NCBI GenBank assembly: GCA_029298735.1
Contig: JANSLP010000540.1
Location: 1 to 12,963 of the forward strand
DNA from: Ophiostoma sp. CBS 140.51
Taxonomy: Eukaryota > Ascomycota > Sordariomycetes > Ophiostomatales > Ophiostomataceae
Direction: 5' to 3'
Length of the DNA: 12,963 bases
Shown here piece by piece: positions 1 through 7,785 of this stretch. The notes below the pieces were generated by a model that saw nothing but the letters and a program-made list of their open reading frames with translations, was not told the DNA's origin and did no database searches. Position 1 is the first letter of the stretch; each line of letters begins with the position of its first letter. A program made the translations under genes and the position numbers.

Positions 1-3
1 GGT

Positions 4-35
4 GGCCCAAACGGTGTCCGGCCCAAATGGTGTCC
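4..35. repeat. Two tandem copies of a 16-bp unit at the window edge
   Basis: GGCCCAAACGGTGTCC (4-19) is followed directly by GGCCCAAATGGTGTCC (20-35), which differs at one base. A perfect 8-bp inverted repeat follows immediately. The array may continue in degraded form outside the window, although bases 1-3 do not match the end of another copy. The origin is unknown; a transposon end or a minisatellite fragment are both possible. Confidence 0.75.
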
Positions 36-36
36 A

Positions 37-54
37 GCACCAACTTGTTGGTGC
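37..54. repeat. 8-bp inverted repeat (hairpin) after the 16-bp tandem repeat
   Basis: GCACCAAC (37-44) and GTTGGTGC (47-54) are perfect reverse complements separated by TT. The pair directly abuts the two 16-bp tandem copies, so the two are probably parts of one structure. I cannot assign a function from 18 bases. Confidence 0.6.
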
Positions 55-702
55 GAGTTTTTCGAGTGACCATAAAAAGTGGGGCGTGGCACGAGTAACC
101 GGGAAAGAAGGAAAAGCACCGACAAATTCAAAGTAACCTTTCCCTCAAAACGCCGTCTTTTATTACTTACTGTACGAAATACGTACGAGTTATGTGAAGT
201 ATGAAATACTTCGTTACTCACGCTGGTGCGTTCCACTACCAGGCACCTCTGCCTGCCGGCAAACGTTTTTCGGCCAGCTCTCTCAATGCCCACCGCCAAG
301 AGGGGTTTCTGTGCCGCATACCCATTTGGTCTCCTCACCATTCAGCACTGGAGCTTCCTTTGCTCCCTGTTTTCATGTATGAACGGCCCGCTCGTGCTTT
401 GTCGTGCCAAATGACGAGATCGACATAAGTTGATTCCAAGCAGCCGGTCACGGAGTTTGCTGCCAAAAAGGTCTCTTGTTTTCAAAAATGACAACAAACG
501 AAACAAAATGGTCCACTGTATGGATATGCTTTCGTTTGCTTTTTATTTGAATTATGTGAACGTGAAAATGATGTGGCTACCTCGTAACTATTTTCCTGTT
601 ACAAAGTGTCTGCGTGGGAAATCCAACACCTATATTTTCTACTATGTACAAAGACTCAGTCTTGATTGATCGCTTGAGGTCGGAACCAACCCCCACGAGG
701 CA

Positions 703-754
703 ATGCTCCGTGTCTTTGTGTTCCGTGCCCTGTGTTCCGCGCTTTGTAGTTCCG
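703..754. repeat. Degenerate 14-bp tandem repeat
   Basis: TGTGTTCCG occurs at 717-725 and 731-739, and a variant TGTAGTTCCG at 745-754, so the starts are spaced exactly 14 bases apart. A weaker first copy (TGCTCCG, near 703) keeps the period. Spacer bases differ between copies. It lies in the unassigned left region. Confidence 0.5.
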
Positions 755-1002
755 CCACGGCTCCAGCTTCCTTTCTGGAAAACCTATCAACGGAATCGGG
801 GTTCCACCAGCGGAAGGGTACCCTCCCAACGTACCATCGGTATATCTGATTGGCTCAACTCCACCAAACGAAGCCGGCAATTGCCAGATGGCGAGCGGAA
901 CAACCCACACGCGCTCTGAAAGCGGTGGTCACCTCCGGCTGGCAAAAGTATATGCACAACACAGCATGACAGGCCGCAACATTTCTCGTTGCATGCCCGT
1001 GG

Positions 1003-1098
1003 GACATTGCATTTGCCAATAGGACCACAGCCGATGAACAATGCAATCTGCCGTGAACAACTGCAAATATGGTTCTAGAACAGCAGACATTGCATTTG
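1003..1098. repeat. 13-bp direct repeat in the probable 3' UTR of the Wbp11-domain gene
   Basis: GACATTGCATTTG is present exactly at 1003-1015 and 1086-1098, 83 bases apart. The inverted core ATGCAAT lies between them at 1041-1047. Both copies fall within 150 bases past the stop codon at 1152 of the minus-strand gene, so they are probably transcribed and would read CAAATGCAATGTC in that mRNA. The same core, inverted, also occurs upstream of that gene's start at 2250-2260. Confidence 0.6.
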
Positions 1099-1151
1099 TA
1101 GTTGCACCGCCTGGTTGTCCTTCTGTACTTCTTCCCAACATTGCGATGTGT

Positions 1152-2178
1152 TCATCCTTCCTCGTCCTCGGCATCCTCGACCGTCGCATGGAACGCTCTT
1201 GGTCCGCTCGTGGTTGGCTGCCGTGGTTGGGCCGTCACTCGTGAAGCTCTGCCGTTGTCGTGATAGTTGTTTTCGTCTACATTTTGCACAGAGCTCTTGA
1301 GGTAACCTTCCCTTTCGAGCCGGTCCGCCTCTTCCGGCTCCAGCAGCCCACCCATGCCCCGGCTCTTTTCCAGCTTCTGGCGCACGACCGTTGGCATGAA
1401 GGCAGACACTGCCTCCTTTTGCAGGTCCCTGACAACAGGCTTTGCTTCGTAGACTGTCTTCACCTCAACAGGCTTAGCCACTGCGGCAGGAGGCGGTGCT
1501 GTCGAAGGTGTAGGTGATCCTCCTCTGCCTGACTCGTTCCGACCTTCGCCGCGGCCTGCATTGCGGCCTCCGCCCAAAGGCTCCGAGTTGGCATTGGCGT
1601 TTCGCTTCGCACGCCGTTTCGCGTACCATTCGTCGAGGTATCGCTTTGGTATCGGCGGTGGTGTGTCGCGTGGCATCGGGATGCTTCGTATGTCGTCTGG
1701 CACATCGCTGTCTCCGCTGGTGTTGTCGTCATCTTCGTCGCGCCGCCGCTTCCTGCCACCAAAGCCACCATCGTGCCTGTCGTTTCTGTCGTTGCTGCGA
1801 TATGACCCGTCACCGCGGCTGAATGACGGGGCTTTGTCGCCCAAGGCCTCTCTCGCTTTCACCACAGCCTTGAGCTCCTTCTCGAGGCCCTCCAGCACCT
1901 GCTGTTCATGTGTTGTGAGCTTTCCACCACCCTCTGTGATGGCCTTGAGGTCCTCGATCTGCTTCCGGATCCGGTCCGGGTTCTTCTTGCTCAGCCGTTC
2001 ATTGCGCGCTGCTGCGACATCGGCCTTGCCTAAAAATCGTGAAGAAATATGGTTAGTCAACCTGTCGCATGTTGTCCAAAAGTAAGGGTGGAAGCTATTA
2101 CACACCCTTCTTGATAGCTTTGGCCTTGTCGGCCTTCCGCTGGGCCTGCACCGGGTTGTAGTTCTTTTCTTTCGGCAT
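1152..2178 (-). CDS. Wbp11-domain protein, probable pre-mRNA splicing factor (two exons)
   Basis: The gene is complement(join(1152..2029, 2106..2178)), giving 316 residues. The start ATG is at 2178-2176. Exon 1 encodes MPKEKNYNPVQAQRKADKAK and a few more residues. The 76-base intron (2030-2105) has donor GTGTGT, branch site GACTAAC and acceptor TTTTTAG, and the split codon restores Gly25. This start is chosen because the joined N-terminus (residues 1-95: basic, then helical with NPDRIRKQIEDLKAI and LEGLEKELKAV) matches the Wbp11/WW-domain-binding protein 11 N-terminal domain as I know it from fungi. Next come a basic KRRR stretch (117-120), an acidic patch, a PMPRDTPPPIP segment (142-152) and DEWYAKRRAKR (157-167). 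A Gly/Arg/Ser-rich linker follows, then a conserved-looking block around 222-268 (VVRDLQKEAVSAFMP, EPEEADRLEREGYLK) and an acidic tail. Animal WBP11 is a nuclear splicing-associated, WW-binding protein; this role is inferred here. The gene is divergent from eS30, with 393 bases between the start codons. Confidence 0.88.
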
Positions 2179-2571
2179 CGTTGCGAGCTTCAACACTGCC
2201 AACAGAAAAGCTGGGAAAGAAAACACAAGAGCTTTCGAGAGCTTTGCCTGCAAATGCAATTGCAGTGGAGTCAGGCACGGTTCGTGGTCTGTACTCTGTA
2301 CTTGGACTAGCGCACTTTCAGAATCTTAGTCATTTTCTGTCTGTTTCTTATCGCCTATCAGCATCAAATCCACTTAAAGTTGACTCACGTGATACACCCC
2401 CTCTTGCCAGGGCTAGCGCGCACACAATTGCATCCAACTTTTCTCTAAAAGTCATACAAAAAAATTTACATCGAACCGCTACCAAATCGCCTTGTCCCGA
2501 TCAACAACTTTCGACAACCACACCACCCTCCACGTTTTCGGCAAAACAATCATAATCCCCAAACCGCAAAT
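2179..2571. promoter_or_regulatory. Divergent promoter shared by the Wbp11-domain gene and eS30
   Basis: This 393-base gap separates two start codons that point away from each other, so it must contain both leaders and both core promoters. The visible elements are a composite TGACTCA/TCACGTGA site (2381-2392) and AGGGCTA (2409-2415), which resembles the Tbf1-type motif of some fungal ribosomal protein promoters. There is also an inverted repeat CTGCAA..TTGCAG (2249-2266) close to the minus-strand start. The last 90 bases before the eS30 ATG are C/A-rich with little G, as is common in fungal leaders. I see no clear TATA box. Transcription start sites cannot be placed from sequence alone. Confidence 0.75.
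2381..2392. promoter_or_regulatory. Composite TGACTCA / TCACGTGA transcription factor site
   Basis: TGACTCA (2381-2387) is the consensus of the Gcn4/CPC1 bZIP amino-acid-starvation regulator. It overlaps the perfect palindrome TCACGTGA (2385-2392), whose CACGTG core is bound by Cbf1-type bHLH factors. Cbf1 together with Tbf1 is reported to control ribosomal protein genes in non-Saccharomyces yeasts, which fits a site 180 bases upstream of the eS30 ATG. Binding in this organism is an inference. Confidence 0.5.
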
Positions 2572-3567
2572 ATGGGCAAAGTTCACGGCTCCGTATGTTC
2601 TTCTCGGTCCCGTTCCTATCTACAGGCCACTGGCTACGGCTGCCGTCTTTTTTGTCGTGTTTTTGTGACCAGAAATGCTGACATTTTTTCTCCTTCCAGC
2701 TCGCTCGTGCCGGCAAAGGTATGCCTCACATTTGATTCCCGCTCTCGACGTCGACATACTGTCTCGCTAGACTAGACGAACCGATGACTCTAGCCCAATT
2801 TTTCTTCCCGTTTCGTATACTAACATATCGTCCTTCCCACAGTCCGGTCGCAGACTCCCGTAAGAATACCTCCGTCCGAATAAACGACTCGAACGAAAAA
2901 GAAATTCGGCTGTCACACAGCGAATCGCAACTGGGGAATCGAGAGAATAGGAGAAAGAATTGGGGCAGAATGGTCTGGGTCCCGTGGCCGCAGGTCAACT
3001 TTCGACGATCTCTCGTTCTGTGATATGGTCGAGAGTACCAGTCGATGCGGAACAAAGACGAGACGCCAAGACGGCCCCAGACGGAAACAACGGCTTCGAC
3101 GAAACGACAGACTATGCGCCCGACACCGTTCTTCTTGCCTGGTCTCTCTATGTCCTCAGCTGTGATGCTGCTGAAGTGGCCCGTATTTCGAGACGACTTT
3201 TTACCATGGATGAAATACTGACGCACCATTACAGAAAGTTGAGAAGCAGGAGAAGAAGAAGACTCGTATGTTTCCGCCACACCTCACCATCGACACAGTA
3301 CTCTTTCCGGTCGTGTCTCCTCCATTTGCCAGAAATCAGACGATGCTAACCATCCAATAGCCAAGGGCCGTGCCAAGAAGCGGTTGACTTACACCCGCCG
3401 TTTCGTGAACGTCACCCTGACCGGTGGCAAGCGCAAGGTACGAATTAAGCCCAACAGTCGAGGCGTCGGATACGATGCTGCTCGACCAGCTGTCGCAGTT
3501 GTCGATATCGAAGAGAGTATACTAACAAAATCCCCTGCAACAGATGAACCCCAACCCCACCGCATAA
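2572..3567 (+). CDS. RPS30: 40S ribosomal protein eS30 (six exons)
   Basis: The gene is join(2572..2592, 2700..2718, 2843..2858 with C2859, 3235..3265, 3361..3437, 3544..3567), so exon 3 is 2843..2859. The total is 189 bases encoding 62 residues. The protein begins MGKVHGSLARAGKVRSQTPK and ends with FVNVTLTGGKRKMNPNPTA and a TAA at 3565-3567. It is collinear over its full length with fungal eS30, including the signatures KVHGSLARAGKV, PKGRAKKR and YTRRFVNV. eS30 is a small basic protein of the cytosolic 40S subunit, near the mRNA entry and decoding region. As in other fungi, there is no ubiquitin-like (FUBI) fusion partner. The five introns are 107, 124, 375, 95 and 106 bases. All are GT..AG with clear branch sites (GCTGAC, TACTAAC, TACTGAC, GCTAAC, TACTAAC), and every junction keeps frame. 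Intron 5 interrupts just before codon 56, so the last exon encodes only seven residues. Identity is certain; exon ends are supported by frame and by family alignment. Confidence 0.96.
2860..3234 (+). other. Intron 3 of eS30, unusually long (375 bases)
   Basis: The donor is GTAAGAATAC, the branch site TACTGAC lies about 20 bases before the acceptor, and the acceptor is TTACAG. It is three to four times as long as the other four introns of the gene. Open frames crossing it on either strand show no recognisable protein. I looked for a box C/D guide RNA. A GTGATG-like C box near 3160 and a CTGA near 3218 exist, but the CTGA is the branch site, so I do not call an snoRNA. Confidence 0.85.
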
Positions 3568-3850
3568 ATGTAGAGCATGTTCGCCATTTCCTTTTGTCGT
3601 TCTGCTCTCACATTTATGTCGTTTATTTCCTTTTTGTTCGGCGAATTCGGCCCCCGGATCATCTCGCTCGCTCGCGCTGCCCCCCCGTCCGCTTCGAGCT
3701 GTTGCATAGTAGCCAGGTAGACGGAAACATCAGATGCAGATGGGCATATGGATTGGGAGATGAAAGGACAAGGGGCAGGCTCGGGTTATTCGGTCTCTTT
3801 TATGGAAGATGGGCATGTAGTCCGGGAAAAAAACTGATTTAGCCTGGGAA

Positions 3851-3856
3851 AATAAA
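3851..3856 (+). terminator. Candidate poly(A) signal AATAAA for eS30
   Basis: AATAAA is followed by an A run and lies 284 bases past the eS30 stop. Fungal poly(A) signals are degenerate and this hexamer is expected by chance in A-rich sequence, so this is only a candidate. Confidence 0.25.
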
Positions 3857-4907
3857 AAAAGACTATTAACAAACCAAACTAACTTGGTCCAACTTGAGTT
3901 GTCCAACTTGTGAACTGTTGTCGATCGCTTGACGTATGGGACGAAGATCCCACCACGATCCATCTCCGACAGAAGACAAAATAGGAGATTATGCACCATG
4001 GTAGATGAACGAGGGGACCATGTGAGGAAATGGTGAGCGAATCCTATGGTGAGACAGCGCACATGGAGATATTCAAAAACATTGTGCCATTTTTATGCGT
4101 TGTCTCAATTGCGGCACTAAATAGAGATGGCTGTGAAGTGAGTGAAACAAAAGCCACCACGACCGAATTATTTCAGAGCCGGTGCTTTCTTGGGCAAAGA
4201 GATCCAGTCTCCCTTGCATTTATTCCCTTGCATCGCACCGCCTCTTCTATTTTATTCGCGTGTTTCTTTTTTTGCACAAAATCAGCAATCCCACCAACAT
4301 GTGATGGGCGGCCACAGGCCCTAAATCGCGATTTATTGCCAACGTGGTCGATAGTACGGAGTTGAGCTTATCGATGTACACGAGGTGTCTCGCATTCTTT
4401 GAGGGGGCTGCGGGGAGAGATATTGACCAGCTTGCCCATCCAACGAGAAGAAGCAATGGAGTCATAGCAATGCCGAACGTGTATGGCGAGCACATAATTT
4501 TCATCTGCCACGTTGGGTGTAGTAGCTCTCGCAGCAATTGAGTTGCTTCACGGTATTTCTCATAAGCGAGCCACAGCCATCAGTATCACGAATACATAAA
4601 TGAGAGTGCAAAGCGGGTGTAAATGGAAAAGAACACGAGTGTTCATAGATTGGATGAAAACTGGATAAAACCCTGGCAAAGAAACACCTTGATAACCGAT
4701 GGATACCCATAACCAAGAAGAAAAACACCTGCCTCACTTTCAATGCTGCTAGAAAAATTGAATCAAAGTACGCCCCTCCCTTTCCCAAATCCTAAACCTA
4801 AAAAGAGACAAAGGAAAAATGGGTATGCCAAGATAGGCTTCGTTACATGTAAGAAGTAAAAATGATAGACATCAGGTGTGTGAGTGAATGTGGATAGACG
4901 ATCGTCA

Positions 4908-4933
4908 AAAACATGAAAACATAGAAAACATAA
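4908..4933 (-). repeat. Three copies of AAAACATR (UAUGUUUU in the minus-strand transcript)
   Basis: AAAACATG (4908-4915), AAAACATAG (4916-4924) and AAAACATAA (4925-4933) run in tandem. In the mRNA of the minus-strand gene they would read as repeated UAUGUUUU about 100 to 130 bases after the stop codon at 5035. UAUG/U-rich elements of this sort resemble yeast-type polyadenylation efficiency elements or RNA-binding-protein sites. The role is inferred. Confidence 0.4.
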
Positions 4934-5034
4934 AAGAACGTGAGACTTCGGAAAGACATGACAAATTGAGTATGAAAAGGAAAATATGCCGTAATGGTGG
5001 TGGTGGTAGAAGTGGTAATGACTTGTGAGAGCAA

Positions 5035-7086
5035 TTAATGGCTGCGGCGCACAAACATGCGGCTCAGCAATGGCCCCTTTTGGTGTTGGCGAGAGTGATC
5101 CGACGATGTCCGAGGTGATGTGGAGTTGTTTCCCTCGGCATGGTACTCGACATCACAGCTGTCGTGGTAGGTCTCTGCACTCGACGGGTCAAGTGTCGTT
5201 GTAGTAGATACGACTGTGCTGCCACCAACAGTGGTGGCAATAGAGAAGTTCGAAGAGGAGCTGTGGTTCTTCTTCCGGTCGTTATGGCCGTTGCCTTCAG
5301 TTGACTTGCCCGAAGACACAGAGTGCTTGGAACCAGACGAGACCTCACGAGTGTATTCCGTAGCGTTCGGGCTGGCCAGTGGCACCTCGCCGCTGCGGGT
5401 ACGACGGGTGAAGAGGTTGCGGACAAACTTGCGAACAGTGTCACCCTCCTCGTCAGAGTCGTCCTCGAACACTGAGATATGTGGTGCGTTGACCTGGGAT
5501 TGCGAGGGCTGCACCTCGCGCGAACGGTGATCCACATCCTTTGACGACTTGGCTGTTGATGGCCGCATGGTCTTGGAGCCCCGCAGGCTGAAAGATGAGG
5601 CATGGTGAGACAGGCGGTTCTCAGCAATGGCAGCGTCGTCGTGGAAAGAAACACCCGTGGCGCGCGAGAGAGACCGCGAACGAGCACGGATATTTCCCAA
5701 TGAGCGGTGAGAGCGGGAAAGCTTGGGAAGGTCGCGGCGTTCCTCCGATTCAGTGGGGAACTGCTCCAACAGCTTCTTGTGCCGCCGAAGCTCTTCCTCC
5801 CACGGTGTGCCCTGCTCCTGAGGCCCTTCACAGACCGGTGTCGGCTCTGCCGAGGGGCTGACTCTTCTCGGACTCAGCAGGCCGGGAGATTCAACTGACT
5901 GCCGCGACGGTGGTGGCGGTGGTGGCACAGTAGGGTGAGGCGGGCGGACATTGCTGTTCGCGAATGATGGTGTGGGAGGCATGGAAGGTGTTCTTGGTGT
6001 TGGCGGTGGCAGCTGTGAGAGATTCGGTGCACCAGGAAGAGGAGGAAGCGGGCCTGTTGGTGGCGGGCCGGCAGCGTCTCGGAGTTGAGGTGAAGACCGG
6101 CTAGACTTCAGAGTTCTTGGTGATGGCGCACAAGACAACCGCGAGCTTTGCTGGTCAAGCGGCAGTGGAGGTAGAGGGGTGAGGCGAAGTCTCACAGGCT
6201 GCTTTTTCTGAGGCGTGCCTGTCATCTTGAGCTGGCGCTGTTGGCGGCGTTGGCGCAGGTTCGAGACAGCCTTGGCCTCCTCTTCAGTCAAACTAACAAA
6301 CGGCTGAGCAGCCGGCTCCTTGGCCATGTTCACTTCATGAGATGCGTGCTTTTGGTGCAGTCTGCCGCTGTTGCGGCGGGTCTCCGTCTGCTCCTCCTCT
6401 TCTGGAACAGGTGACTCGATGGCGGTGTTCTGGAAGCGCTTTGGTGCAGAGTGCGAGAGCGCCCGAGCCCGAGCCGATCTGCAAGGAATAAAGGCCTGCT
6501 GCGGGGCATGGTTTGGCGTCTTGGATGGTGATGGCGGCGGCGCCTGGATGACCGGGCCGGCCTTTGATGATGTCCGTTCCGGGGGTGACTGAAGTAGAAG
6601 AGAGTTGTTTGGTGAGGTTGGGGACATGGCCTCTGGTGTGGTTGCGGCCGACCAGGCAGACGGACCCCCTGCTGTTGCTGTGCAATTTGAGATGGCGGAG
6701 CTTGTGCTGCTTTCGCTGCCGCGTCTCTGCGAGTTTGGCAGAGCCAACTGCATGTGCTGTGCGCGCACCTCTGGCGGGACCAGGCTGCCGTACCGGCTGT
6801 GGCCAGTGGGAGGTGCAGATACCGGAATCTCGCCACCGACGTACGAGTCCCAGCTGTAAGGGCTCTCGTAAGACTGCGAGCGGAAGTGGAAGTTGGTGTT
6901 GGCGTATTTGTTGCCGTAAACGTAAACCTTGTTGTGCATCCTTGGTGTCGAGTTGGCGAACAAGGCTCCTGATGAACCTGGGCGCTGGCTGACATGATTG
7001 CGTTCCTGGCGGTAAATGGTGCCGTCGGCGGCTTGTCTGTAGGAGACAAGCTCCGAAGCAGCTCGTCTGTGGTTGTAGTCTGCCAT
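5035..7086 (-). CDS. Conserved-type hypothetical protein, proline/serine-rich and largely disordered
   Basis: A single exon of 683 residues. The ATG at 7086-7084 has a good context (A at -3, G at +4) and the stop TAA is at 5037-5035. The N-terminal 1-105 residues are the most ordered-looking part and are tyrosine-rich (ELVSYRQAADGTIYRQERN at 12-30; YVYGNKYANTNFHFRSQSYE at 55-74). A low-complexity Ser/Thr/Pro region follows. A basic Gln/Arg stretch lies at 268-290 (LTEEEAKAVSNLRQRRQQRQ). Residues 300-395 are packed with PxxP motifs of the SH3-ligand type, including six consecutive prolines at 388-393. A charged helical segment lies at 429-452 (WEEELRRHKKLLEQFP), followed by RS-type repeats (457-475, RSHRSLGNIRARSRSLSR) that also look like basophilic kinase or 14-3-3 sites. 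An acidic EDDSDEEGD (541-549) precedes a basic VRKFVRNLFTRRTR (551-564), and the tail is Ser-rich. There is no membrane segment, signal peptide or catalytic motif. I do not recognise the family; a scaffold or cytoskeleton/signalling adaptor is a guess from the PxxP content. Open-frame length and composition make coding status secure. Confidence 0.85.
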   Translation of the reverse strand: MADYNHRRAASELVSYRQAADGTIYRQERNHVSQRPGSSGALFANSTPRMHNKVYVYGNKYANTNFHFRSQSYESPYSWDSYVGGEIPVSAPPTGHSRYGSLVPPEVRAQHMQLALPNSQRRGSESSTSSAISNCTATAGGPSAWSAATTPEAMSPTSPNNSLLLQSPPERTSSKAGPVIQAPPPSPSKTPNHAPQQAFIPCRSARARALSHSAPKRFQNTAIESPVPEEEEQTETRRNSGRLHQKHASHEVNMAKEPAAQPFVSLTEEEAKAVSNLRQRRQQRQLKMTGTPQKKQPVRLRLTPLPPLPLDQQSSRLSCAPSPRTLKSSRSSPQLRDAAGPPPTGPLPPLPGAPNLSQLPPPTPRTPSMPPTPSFANSNVRPPHPTVPPPPPPSRQSVESPGLLSPRRVSPSAEPTPVCEGPQEQGTPWEEELRRHKKLLEQFPTESEERRDLPKLSRSHRSLGNIRARSRSLSRATGVSFHDDAAIAENRLSHHASSFSLRGSKTMRPSTAKSSKDVDHRSREVQPSQSQVNAPHISVFEDDSDEEGDTVRKFVRNLFTRRTRSGEVPLASPNATEYTREVSSGSKHSVSSGKSTEGNGHNDRKKNHSSSSNFSIATTVGGSTVVSTTTTLDPSSAETYHDSCDVEYHAEGNNSTSPRTSSDHSRQHQKGPLLSRMFVRRSH

Positions 7087-7668
7087 TTTCGTGGTGTATT
7101 TGATTTATTTGTAGGCGTGTAAGTGCGTGGTTCCGCGTTCTTCTAAGCTAGTGGTTGATGAGGGCCGTTCCTTGGATATGACTAGAGCACCAGCCAGCCA
7201 GGGCAAAGTGAGTCGAAATCGAGGCCGGGGGGTTAATGCTGTCCGTGTAACATGCGTATAAGTCCGTTGATGCTGCAGAGACCAGTCTGGGCGAAGATGT
7301 AGTGTTTGTGTGCGTGTGTTGTGAGAGAATGACGTTGAGAGTAACGCGAGTATGGGTATAGTGATTCCTCGAGGGCGGGCGATAACAATGGATGGAAGAA
7401 AAGATAGAATCAGAAAAAAGGAAACGAAAGAGAATTCTTGAACAATGCCCCTTAGCTAGAATAACTCTTTTAGGGAGGGCGTTCGTCTTAAGTGCCGAGT
7501 CAAATGGGGATCCACGGAAAACAAACAGAAAATATCTTTCCTACCAGCGTTCTCCACACGCATGCTGTTCTCAATGTCTGGCCTGTGAGGTGGACTGCTT
7601 TTCTGAATTTGAAGGGGTCCCGCACATGCATGCACTGGCACATATGTGGTGCGGAGCCCAAGTAAACA

Positions 7669-7694
7669 GAAGTGGGTGGCAGGAATGCTGGCGG
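7669..7694 (+). repeat. Copy A of a duplicated element (16 identical bases)
   Basis: GTGGCAGGAATGCTGG at 7676-7691 recurs exactly at 8583-8598. The similarity extends to GAAGT on the left and CGG on the right with small indels, giving about 26 related bases. A GTAAACA motif lies just upstream at 7662-7668. Confidence 0.7.
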
Positions 7695-7753
7695 CATACA
7701 AGGAGCAAGGATACAAGGCGGTAGTCGACCCGATCTCCAGAGTTGCAGAAAGA

Positions 7754-7785
7754 GGGAGGAGGGAGGCGAACCTTAGAAGGGAGGG
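7754..7785 (+). other. Candidate G-quadruplex (four GGG runs)
   Basis: GGG runs occur at 7754-7756, 7761-7763, 7779-7781 and 7783-7785, with loops of 4, 15 and 1 bases. The 15-base loop weakens the prediction. It lies about 670 to 700 bases upstream of the minus-strand ATG at 7086, on that gene's template strand. Confidence 0.25.

Larger units (their letters stand above)
1..1151. other. Left intergenic region / probable 3' flank of the Wbp11-domain gene
   Basis: No coding region can be supported here. The open frames are all short (about 100 codons or fewer), begin at arbitrary codons and have no recognisable protein character. The part next to 1152 must include the 3' UTR of the minus-strand gene, whose stop codon is at 1152-1154. 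Bases 480-660 are AT-rich, and the remainder is mixed composition. Small repeats inside this region are listed separately. A gene whose body lies to the left of the window could extend in, but I see no conserved exon. Confidence 0.6.
3568..5034. other. Convergent 3' intergenic region between eS30 and the 683-residue protein gene
   Basis: These 1467 bases lie between two stop codons facing each other and must contain both 3' UTRs. No open frame here looks like a protein. A 9-bp direct repeat TCCAACTTG occurs twice, 14 bases apart, near 3888 and 3902. AATAAA at 3851-3856 is a candidate poly(A) signal for eS30, 284 bases after its stop. Bases 4791-4802 read CCTAAACCTAAA, a telomere-like stretch too short to mean much. 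Next to the minus-strand gene is a U-rich element, listed separately. Confidence 0.65.

Noticed and set aside
196..212. Hairpin GAAGTAT-GAA-ATACTTC
   Set aside because: A 7-bp stem with a small loop is expected several times by chance in a window of this size, and no other feature is attached to it.
3158..3222. Box C/D snoRNA candidate inside eS30 intron 3
   Set aside because: The GTGATG-like C box is imperfect and the only well-placed CTGA is the intron's branch site TACTGAC. There is no clear terminal stem.
2726..3280. 184-codon open frame antisense to the eS30 introns
   Set aside because: It overlaps eS30 introns 2 and 3 and exons 3 and 4 on the opposite strand and has no recognisable protein character. 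The sense gene is certain, so this is most likely a chance frame.
4791..4802. Telomere-like CCTAAACCTAAA
   Set aside because: Only two imperfect units, inside a 3' intergenic region. It is too short for an interstitial telomere tract.
5064..7049. Long frames of 239 and 255 codons on the same strand, and several on the plus strand, within 5035-7086
   Set aside because: They are out-of-frame shadows of the 683-residue gene, whose composition and conserved-looking motifs are in one frame only.
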